Both the position numbers and the translations under genes were made by a program. A DNA stretch of 33,168 nucleotides, from the NCBI RefSeq assembly GCF_900111125.1, contig NZ_FOGE01000039.1, positions 1 to 33,168 of the forward strand, given 5' to 3'. Each line of letters begins with the position of its first letter. Positions within the stretch are counted from its first letter, which is position 1. Below are positions 24,436 to 30,295 of the stretch, piece by piece. The notes under the pieces are model-generated. The model was not told where the DNA came from. It did no database searches and saw only the letters and a list, made by a program, of their open reading frames with translations. The stretch is from Sphingobium sp. YR768 (GTDB taxonomy: Bacteria > Pseudomonadota > Alphaproteobacteria > Sphingomonadales > Sphingomonadaceae).

Positions 24436-24467
24436 GGGCGGCTCGATACCGTCGTAACGAGCCGCCC
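24436..24467. repeat. Strong hairpin downstream of the terminator
   Basis: gggcggctcg (24436-24445) pairs perfectly with cgagccgccc (24458-24467). There is no T-run on either side, so it is not a standard terminator. It may be a back-up stop or an mRNA-end structure for the convergent DUF2171 gene. Confidence 0.6.
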
Positions 24468-24605
24468 ACCGTGCTCATCACGGCGTTCCAAACGTAGCCA
24501 TTTCATAAGCATATACTAGACGTCCCGCACGCGCTGCTGGCGGAAAATTACCGTCACGGAACAACCTCAGACTTTCACTCGTGAGCCAGTTCGCCCGCCT
24601 CGACA

Positions 24606-24839
24606 TTACGCTTGCGCGGTCGTGAGTGAATGCGCTTCGAAGGCCGACATCGCCAGGTGCACTTTGCCGTCCTCGACGCGATCCACGTTTTCGATATCTA
24701 GGTAGTGATGGATGCCGTCCGCAGAGTCGGATTTCGTCAACTTGATGCGATCGCCGTCCACGCTGTCGACCGTACCGACATGATCACCTTCCGAGCCGAC
24801 GATTTCCATATGCTCGTTGATTTCGTTTTCGAAAGGCAT
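24606..24839 (-). CDS. DUF2171-family protein
   Basis: 77 aa from ATG 24839, preceded by aggag at 8-base spacing; longer in-frame starts lack this site. The sequence INEHMEIVGSEGDHVGTVDSVDGDRIKLTKSDSADGIHHYLDIENVDRVEDGKVHLAMSA matches DUF2171, a small PRC-barrel-like beta protein common in alphaproteobacteria. Function is unknown, and stress association is often assumed. A weak GGATC-N16-CGTT (24895-24871, minus strand) lies in promoter position, one mismatch from the EcfG consensus. Confidence 0.85.
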   Translation of the reverse strand: MPFENEINEHMEIVGSEGDHVGTVDSVDGDRIKLTKSDSADGIHHYLDIENVDRVEDGKVHLAMSAFEAHSLTTAQA

Positions 24840-25195
24840 CGTCTGATCTCCTGGTATGTGAACGACCCGAACGAACGAGCAGGCAAGCCGATCCCCGGTC
24901 ATTTCGAAGCTCTCCAATGCCAGCGTGGTTCATGCCAACCTGCAGAAGATACTTCCCGAGGATGAGAAACCAGAGCCGCCGAAAAAGCTGTGCAGCCGTC
25001 TCAACGGCACCCGTTTAGCGTTTCATACGAGGTTCGGTAGTAATCTTCCTTAGGTTAACTCCGCACGCCAATATCCCGCCACTGCTTCCAACTCACTTGG
25101 TCCTGCTGCCGAAACGCATGACCTCCGACCCTTTGCGTTCCCTCGTATCCTTTGCTGCGCTGCAGAAATTGGGGGCTTAGAAAAGGCGAGGATCT
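24840..25195. other. Intergenic between divergent small genes
   Basis: About 355 bp containing the promoters of the DUF2171 gene (minus) and the small gene at 25196 (plus). Beyond the weak EcfG-like match at 24871-24895, no element or gene is recognisable. Confidence 0.4.
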
Positions 25196-25384
25196 ATGGG
25201 AAATTTATTCGATCGTGCTTATTATCGACAGAAATACGATCAAAATCTCAGAATGGCGGAGCAAGCCCAGGCAGATAACATCCGCGACGTTCATCTAAAA
25301 CTTTCTGAATTTTACGCTGTCGCGCTTGCGGTAGCAGACGAATGTGAGGAGACAAAGCTTCTCGCGGCAAGCTGCGGTAGGTAA
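25196..25384 (+). CDS. Small helical hypothetical protein
   Basis: 62 aa starting MGNLFDRAYYRQKYDQNLRMAEQAQADNIRDVHLKLSEFYAVALAVADECEE, with gaggat just upstream. It is predominantly helical and charged. The layout (aromatic start, R-x-A-x-x-A, a break, then a second helix with aromatic and Ala) resembles the protein at 7212 and many short alphaproteobacterial proteins annotated only as hypothetical. No membrane or enzyme motif. Confidence 0.6.
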   Translation: MGNLFDRAYYRQKYDQNLRMAEQAQADNIRDVHLKLSEFYAVALAVADECEETKLLAASCGR

Positions 25385-25540
25385 AGCGCCTATACCGTCA
25401 GCCGCGTTTTCTGTCTTGCGTCACAGCTAAGAGCCCTCTCTGATTGGGGCCCTTTGGGTCAAGCTTCCTCGATTACGTGATCGTTCCCATGGATCACTCG
25501 CTTCTCTCCGCGGTCAGCGCAAGGCCGCCGCATAATGGGG

Positions 25541-26719
25541 TCATGGAGAGCAAGGCGTCTCAATCTGTTTCGCGACCTTCAGCTGGGCTGAGGTTCCGGA
25601 CTCTAAGCGAGATCGTCTTGCCCTTCGTCCCCATGGGAACGACGCTACCCGTCTTCTCAGGCGGGATTCTGATTGTGCCTCCTCATGCTGCCTGGCCTGC
25701 AGGAACCTTCCCCAGCGGAACTCGGTCTGATCGCTCCACATGCGATGCAGGATCACTGCGAGCTTACGGGCGACAGCGACGCGGGCCTTTGCCATCCCCC
25801 GCCGCTTGGCAATACCCATGCCCCAGGCCTTGAGCGCCGACCATTTCTTGCATCGGGTCAACAACGTATGGGCTGCCTCGTAAAGCAATGTGCGCGCGAG
25901 TTCATCGCCGCACCGGCTGACGCGTCCCTGCACATCTGTTTCACCTGATTGATATCGCCTTGGAGTCAGGCCAAGGTGGGCACCGACATCGCGAGATCGT
26001 CGGAAGCGGTCAGGTCGATCCACCGTCGCGCGAAAGGCGAGCGCCGTCAGCGGCCCCACGCCGGGCACGGTCATCAACTGTCGGCAGATCGGTTCAACTC
26101 GAACAGCCTCAAGAACACGGCGGGTCAGCCGTTCAAGGTGGCAGTGCATGGCGGCGATGATGGCCAGCAAGGGTTCTGTAATATCCGCCAGCGAAGGATC
26201 GGTTTCAGCGAGTTCGCGCACCCGCGTGGCGAACAGCTTGCGCCCTGGAGCTCCCACTTTGAGCCCGCTTTCGCGTAGTACGGCGCGCACCGCATTCTCC
26301 ATGTCCCGCACTTTGCAGAGCACCGTCCGGCGCGCCACCAGTAATGAGCGAGACATCCGTGACGGAGCACTCTTGACGTGAACCTGTCGATACCAGCCCG
26401 TGCGGATGATTTGCGCTAATCCCCGCGCGTCATTGCGGTCAGTCTTGTTCGGCATTGCTCCCATGGCCGCTTTTGCCTGTCGTGTTTCAATGCACAACAC
26501 CGGCAAGCCGGACCGAGCCATGCCCTGATGAAGCCACGCCGATTGCGAACAGGCCTCCAGTCCGATCCGCACCATCGGCAAAGCAATGCTGTTGAACGCT
26601 GATATCAAGCTTTCAGGATCGCTGGGCGCGCGTAGCTCGCGTACGATCGCGCCCGTCTCATCGACAATACAGATGGCCGTCTCTTCCAACGAAACATCCA
26701 ATCCGGCATAGTAGTTCAC
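25541..26719 (-). CDS. IS110-family transposase (second element)
   Basis: 392 aa starting MNYYAGLDVSLEETAICIVDETG after an aggag site. DEDD-domain markers: GLDVSLEETAI (Asp), IGLEACSQSAWLHQGM (Glu), NKTDRNDARGLAQIIRTGWY (Asp pair). The C-terminal domain has LMTVPGVGPLTALAFRATV, RDVGAHLGLTPRRYQSGETDVQGRVSRCGDELARTLLYEAAHTLL and ends with RKLAVILHRMWSDQTEFRW. A basic tail of about 55 residues follows, longer than in many relatives and possibly read-through past the usual stop. It is of a different subgroup from the element at 7641. The gene is intact. Confidence 0.92.
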   Translation of the reverse strand: MNYYAGLDVSLEETAICIVDETGAIVRELRAPSDPESLISAFNSIALPMVRIGLEACSQSAWLHQGMARSGLPVLCIETRQAKAAMGAMPNKTDRNDARGLAQIIRTGWYRQVHVKSAPSRMSRSLLVARRTVLCKVRDMENAVRAVLRESGLKVGAPGRKLFATRVRELAETDPSLADITEPLLAIIAAMHCHLERLTRRVLEAVRVEPICRQLMTVPGVGPLTALAFRATVDRPDRFRRSRDVGAHLGLTPRRYQSGETDVQGRVSRCGDELARTLLYEAAHTLLTRCKKWSALKAWGMGIAKRRGMAKARVAVARKLAVILHRMWSDQTEFRWGRFLQARQHEEAQSESRLRRRVASFPWGRRARRSRLESGTSAQLKVAKQIETPCSP

Positions 26720-26720
26720 G

Positions 26721-26788
26721 GTTGCTTCTCCTCATGGTTGTGGCCGCTCGATACGGACCACGTTCTACCATTTGCGAGGAGCAGCCAC
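26721..26788 (-). promoter_or_regulatory. Structured leader of the second IS110 transposase
   Basis: gaggagcagccac (26776-26788) and gttgcttctcctc (26721-26733) can pair in 11 of 13 positions, and the gene-proximal arm covers the ribosome site of the transposase. The first IS110 element has an equivalent arrangement (7568-7577 with 7631-7640). Such a fold could restrain translation or be part of a guide RNA. Confidence 0.4.
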
Positions 26789-26805
26789 ATCTCCGACTCG
26801 GTGAC

Positions 26806-27749
26806 GAGCCCCAATCACCCCATCTGATTCAGAAGTTCGTCAAATTTGACAGTACCTTGCGGTTCTGCGCGTGAGCATGCGGATTGAAGCGATGAGAGCC
26901 CAGGCGGTCGATGAGGCGATGGACCTTTCCCAATCTTTGGCGAGCCGTCGGCAACGCCCGAGCCATGCGAAGGTTCGCTCGACAACCCATCGGCGGGGTA
27001 GCACCTCGAAACCCTTGGCTTTGTCGGAACGCTTGATGATTTCGATCGTCCACTTTCCCATGCCGACGAGCGCCGACCGTAACTTTTCACCCGCATAGCC
27101 GCCGTCGGCGAACACATGGCGCAGCCAGGGGAAACGGGTCCGGATTGCGGCCAGCACATCGACAGCTCCATCGCGATCCTGAATGTCGGCAGCGTGGACG
27201 AGGATGAAGATCAGAAAACCGCAGGTGTCTGTCAGAATGTGCCGTTTGCGGCCTTTGACCTTCTTAACCGCGTCAAAGGCCGAAATTCCGCCACTTTCCG
27301 TGGTCTTCACCGACTGGCTATCGATCACTCCAGCGCTGGGCGAGGCTTCACGTCCTTCGATTTCCCGCAAGTTCATAACCAACACGGTGTTGATGGCTTC
27401 GAACAGACTAGCATTGCGCCAGGCGTAGAAGTAGCGGTGGACAGTCGACACCGGAGGAAAGCATTTTGGTAGAAGCCGCCACGCGCACCCGCTCGCGGCT
27501 ACATGCAACATCGCGTTGAGGACTTCGCGCATGTCTGCCGTTCGAGGTCGGCCTCCACGCCTTGCCGGAGGCACGAATGGCGCTGCCAACGCCCACTCAA
27601 CATCGGTCATATCCGATGGATATCGCAGTCCCTCCCGGCTATGCTCGCGCCGGGCAATACCAGTCCATGTCACGATCCACTCCATCTCTTCGCAAAGAGG
27701 CGTGAATCACAACATGCTGGTATTGCTCAACAACTTTCGGATCGGGCTC
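26806..27749 (-). mobile_element. IS5-family insertion sequence
   Basis: About 944 bp around an intact transposase. Outer ends gagccc (26806) and, on the other strand, gagcccgatccgaaagtt (to 27749) resemble IS5-family termini. I could not confirm a target duplication, so the boundaries are approximate. It sits directly upstream of the IS110 leader. Confidence 0.65.
26840..27685 (-). CDS. IS5-family transposase
   Basis: 281 aa from ATG 27685; a GTG at 27673 is an alternative. The N-terminal domain reads RYPSDMTDVEWALAAPFVPPARRGGRPRTADMREVLNAMLHVAASGCAWRLLP. DDE residues: GVIDSQSVKTTESGG (first Asp), HVFADGGYAGEKL (second Asp), RRWVVERTFAWLGRCRRLAKDWE (Glu). KGRKRHILTDTCGFLI between them is typical of the IS1031/ISL2-like groups. 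Full length and in a single frame, so probably active. Confidence 0.93.
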   Translation of the reverse strand: MEWIVTWTGIARREHSREGLRYPSDMTDVEWALAAPFVPPARRGGRPRTADMREVLNAMLHVAASGCAWRLLPKCFPPVSTVHRYFYAWRNASLFEAINTVLVMNLREIEGREASPSAGVIDSQSVKTTESGGISAFDAVKKVKGRKRHILTDTCGFLIFILVHAADIQDRDGAVDVLAAIRTRFPWLRHVFADGGYAGEKLRSALVGMGKWTIEIIKRSDKAKGFEVLPRRWVVERTFAWLGRCRRLAKDWERSIASSTAWALIASIRMLTRRTARYCQI

Positions 27750-28050
27750 TAAACGTCGTCGACCTGGCCGTTGGGTCGGCGCCTCACAACTCTGACGACA
27801 CCTTTCACATTATGTGATGAAGGACTATCTGCGTGGCGATCCTGCCATGATTCGCGTCGCGGCGTCCGGCAGGGTTTCTAGGTCATGTGCAGTGGCCGAA
27901 TGGCCCTAGCGTGTCTGCACGAACATATGCGCTAGGGTCGCTCAATGGTAAGACGACTGAGGCAGATTTCCTCCATAGCCGTGGGATGCAGTCTTATGAT
28001 CTTATCTGCCCGATGGCCGATCGACCCAATCACAGCATGGCCAATATCTT
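27750..28050. other. Intergenic, no gene seen
   Basis: About 300 bp between the IS5 end and the small gene at 28051. No coherent coding frame, terminator or EcfG-type promoter found. Confidence 0.4.
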
Positions 28051-28230
28051 ATGACCCTTACTGATCAAGAACTGTTGGCGTGCGCCGAATACATGATCGC
28101 AGTTCATGGCGAAGAGGCGTACGCCAGAGCTATGGCCTTGGCTGCCGAATTGGCCAATGAAGACAGTCCAGTGGCAGCAAAGATGTGGCGCGACATCGGT
28201 GGACGCATCCTAACCCGGCGTTACAATTAG
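28051..28230 (+). CDS. Small conserved protein, paralogue of the gene at 4008
   Basis: 59 aa: MTLTDQELLACAEYMIAVHGEEAYARAM, then EDSPVAAKMWRDIGGRILTRRYN. It is short enough to be missed by usual cut-offs. It aligns along its length with the 62-aa protein at 4008-4196: TDQE--ACAE-M---HG near the start and K-W--IG near the end. Conservation of the Cys, the His-Gly and the W-x2-IG pattern in two copies 24 kb apart supports a real family. No ribosome site is obvious. Function unknown. Confidence 0.65.
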   Translation: MTLTDQELLACAEYMIAVHGEEAYARAMALAAELANEDSPVAAKMWRDIGGRILTRRYN

Positions 28231-28559
28231 CTATGAATGAAGGCGGACGGTGCGACGAAAAGCCCGAAAAATGGCCCTTTCTTCAAAAAGCGGCTCGCTG
28301 CCATCGCAGCGAGCCGCCCGCCACGCAGTCCAGTGGCAAAATGGAACATACTCGTTTCGTAAACGTAATCCATTGGCCCCGTGCGGCTTTAAGCCAGAAC
28401 CAATAGCGCGGGGCACCCTTACCACATATTTATAGGGCAAATTCGAGCCATGGTTGCGGTGGCGACCTGCTCTATTGTTCGAGCTGCCTCGCAGTTTGCG
28501 TATGGCCCAACGGTCGTACTCACTGAGCGCAAGACATGCCGCCGGAATGAGGCGGCGTA
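28231..28559. other. Intergenic, only a terminator-like hairpin
   Basis: About 330 bp. Apart from the hairpin at 28285-28317, nothing is recognisable. GGAAC-N16-CGTA on the plus strand (near 28342-28366) is close to the EcfG consensus but has no gene downstream. Confidence 0.4.
28285..28317 (-). terminator. Minus-strand rho-independent terminator
   Basis: gcggctcgctgc (28290-28301), loop catc, then gcagcgagccgc (28306-28317): a perfect 12-bp stem. On the minus strand it is followed by five Ts (28289-28285), so it would stop transcription arriving from the 28560-28817 remnant. Confidence 0.75.
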
Positions 28560-28817
28560 TCACAGCAGTATCTTCTTCAGGCGGGCGAGATAGGTTCGTT
28601 GCAGCACTAGCCCCTCATCACCACCCTGCACCAACCCGCATTCCGTCGCCACATCGTCAAGATCGGCGGCGGCGCTGATCTTCTTACGCTGCCAGTACGA
28701 ACAGGCGATCAGCAGCCCGGTATGAGGTTCGGCCACAAGATCGGGCCGGGCAACCACGTCCCCTCCGGTCACGCCATGCGCAATGATATAGTTTTCCTCA
28801 CCGGTCAGCATAGTCAT
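28560..28817 (-). pseudogene. GH19-type chitinase/lysin C-terminal remnant
   Basis: From ATG 28817 the frame reads MTMLTGEENYIIAHGVTGGDVVARPDLVAEPHTGLLIACSYWQ, then KISAAADLDDVATECGLVQGGDEGLVLQRTYLARLKKIL. This follows the end of GH19 chitinase-like endolysins: LTGxxNY, PxLxxxPxxAxxxAxxYW, AADxxDVxxxTxxINGGxxGLxxRxxYLxRxxxxL. The catalytic N-terminal lobe is missing, replaced by an IS66-type fragment. Usually a phage or secretion-linked lysin; here non-functional. Confidence 0.6.
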
Positions 28818-28869
28818 ATGGCTCCGGTGAGGGCCGCCTTGCGGTGATCGGCTGATATTTTGACATGGC

Positions 28870-28899
28870 ATCGGTGCAAGCGCCGGTGTTTGCACCGAT
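28870..28899. repeat. Perfect 10-bp inverted repeat before the IS66 tnpA remnant
   Basis: atcggtgcaa (28870-28879) and ttgcaccgat (28890-28899) form a stem with a 10-base loop, 15 bp ahead of the tnpA start. It is probably part of the element end or an operator for tnpA. Confidence 0.5.
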
Positions 28900-28914
28900 A
28901 CTAAGGACGGTGCG

Positions 28915-29127
28915 ATGAGTCAGATCACGGTAATTTCGGGGCCGGAGCGGCGGCGGGTATGGACCGACCAGCAGAAGCGCGAACTGGTCGCGGCGGTTTC
29001 GGCGCCCGGTGCGAACGTGGCGGAGATCGCCCGCCGTGCCGATCTGCGGCCGAACCAGATCTACAGATGGCGGCGGCAGATGTCCGCGAATTTCATAAAA
29101 GCCGCCGCCGGCGAACGCAGGAGGTAG
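28915..29127 (+). pseudogene. tnpA: IS66-type TnpA remnant
   Basis: 70 codons: MSQITVISGPERRRVWTDQQKRELVAAVSAPGANVAEIARRADLRPNQIYRWRRQM, an HTH of the IS3/IS911 TnpA type as found in IS66 operons. The usual C-terminal half is missing. After about 29090 the sequence belongs to a recombinase gene, and no tnpB or tnpC follows. A third IS66 lineage, distinct from those at 135 and 10300. Confidence 0.8.
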
Positions 29128-29130
29128 CCA

Positions 29131-29609
29131 GCAGCGGGCCAAGCTGGAACGCCGGCACCGCGACGCGGCCGCCAAGGTCGATCGCTTAGTGAATGCAATC
29201 GCGGACGGCGGCGATGAGTTTGTCGAGATCCGCGCAATTCTGTCGAAAGCCCGGAATGATCGCGACGCGATCGCGCAGCAGCTGGCCGACCTGGAAGCCT
29301 GCCCGGTCATCACCCTGCATCCCGGCATCGCCAACGACTATCGCGCGCAGATCGAAGTGCTAACCGAAGCGCTGAGCAGCAACGACCATGCAGTGCAGGA
29401 GGCGATCCCTAAGCTGCGCGCCCTGATCGGCGGCGTCACAGTCTATCCGCCTGAGGGCCGCCGGGGCGTTGAGGTGGAAGCTACCGGTCGGTCGCGAATA
29501 TGCTGGCGCTGCCCACCGGCCAGGACTTGCACGCGTCGATGTATATTAACGCTGGAGCGGGTAGCGGGGATCGAACCCGCATCACAAGCTTGGACGGTGT
29601 ATGAAGTCG
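29131..29609 (+). pseudogene. Large serine recombinase C-terminal remnant
   Basis: From about 29131 the frame reads QQRAKLERRHRDAAAKVDRLVNAIADGGDEFVEIRAILSKARNDRDAIAQQLADLE, then ITLHPGIANDYRAQIEVLTEAL and IPKLRALIGGVTVYPPEGRRGVEVE. This is the coiled-coil tail of recombinase-domain (Pin/phage-type) serine recombinases. A frameshift near 29480 moves the tail to another frame (MLALPTGQDLHASMYINAGAG), ending at 29609. The catalytic N-terminal half is gone. The tail overlaps a tRNA-Gly 3' fragment, as known for integrases that lie next to their tRNA attachment site. Confidence 0.75.
29553..29593 (-). other. tRNA-Gly(UCC) 3' half, probable attachment site
   Basis: On the minus strand the 41 bases run from the 3' side of the anticodon (ccaagc), through a perfect T-stem gcggg/cccgc with loop ttcgatc, to acceptor tacccgc and tcca. 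They differ from the E. coli tRNA-Gly(UCC) 3' half, as I recall it, at four positions. The 5' half is absent, so it is not a working tRNA gene. A lone tRNA 3' end beside a recombinase tail is the signature of an att site left by an integrated element. Confidence 0.75.
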
Positions 29610-29839
29610 CGGATTTTCGTCAGTTTCCCACCACGCGTTATGGCACATTAGCAGATCATATCGAAAGCAATCAGAAGCCTTTCCGCACCGTCACCGCAGC
29701 CGTCACCTGTCCCTCATCATCAGCGCATGAGCGGGCAGTCGGCAACATACTTCACTGCTAAATAGTGAGGGGCCCCATCCAGCCGGCTAGAGCCCGCCGA
29801 CCACGAACGCCAGCGGGCCATTTTGGTCATGTATCCAGA

Positions 29840-30085
29840 TCAGAAGTAGAAGATGACACCGGCCATGGGCCGGAAGCTGTCCCAATCAAGTTCCTCCAAA
29901 ACCCGTCGCGTGCGCGATGGCTGGTCGTTGCTCTTCTGCAAATTGTCCCAGCACTCCTCACGTTGTGCGAGCCCGATTTGTGTGGGAATTGTGTTAAGAC
30001 CAAAGCGCGATGCGACTTCCAGAATTTCAGTTAGGCGAGCGCCGTCCCTTCCGGCCGCGAGTATAATTTCAACAGCATGGTCGGT
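29840..30085 (-). pseudogene. Truncated second UbiB-like gene fused to a beta-barrel tail
   Basis: Codons between about 30060 and 29893 read GRDGARLTEILEVASRFGLNTIPTQIGLAQREECWDNLQKSNDQPSRTRRVLEELD. This parallels residues 9-63 of the UbiB-like protein at 20560 almost position by position. Homology ends just before the KxGQ motif. The frame then continues as WDSFRPMAGVIFYF and stops; alternating hydrophobics ending in Phe look like the last strand of an outer-membrane protein. The original ATG at 30079 is now out of frame, because small indels follow it. The upstream EcfG-type promoter is preserved. Confidence 0.8.
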
Positions 30086-30087
30086 AA

Positions 30088-30113
30088 AACGGGTCGTCGT
30101 CCGCTTCTGTTCC
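30088..30113 (-). promoter_or_regulatory. EcfG-type promoter of the truncated UbiB-like copy
   Basis: On the minus strand: GGAAC (30113-30109), 17 bases, CGTT (30091-30088), a perfect match. Its CGTT is 9 bases from the homologous ATG, exactly as at 22093, although the 17-base spacer has diverged. Confidence 0.75.
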
Positions 30114-30295
30114 TCTATGACGGTTATCAAAAAAACCGTTCATGCTCATTATTGTTTCGGTTTCATCAACCGCTTCGAAGTGGATGCCGCGCAAAGTCAG
30201 CTCATACGGGATCATTACGCGATCGCAGCGAAATTTTTCGGCATATGATGCTCATTAACTTCTGCGTTTACCAAACCGTAAACAGGCGATGCTAA

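Noticed and set aside
28342..28366. GGAAC-N16-CGTA on the plus strand
   Set aside because: One mismatch to the EcfG consensus, but no plus-strand gene follows.
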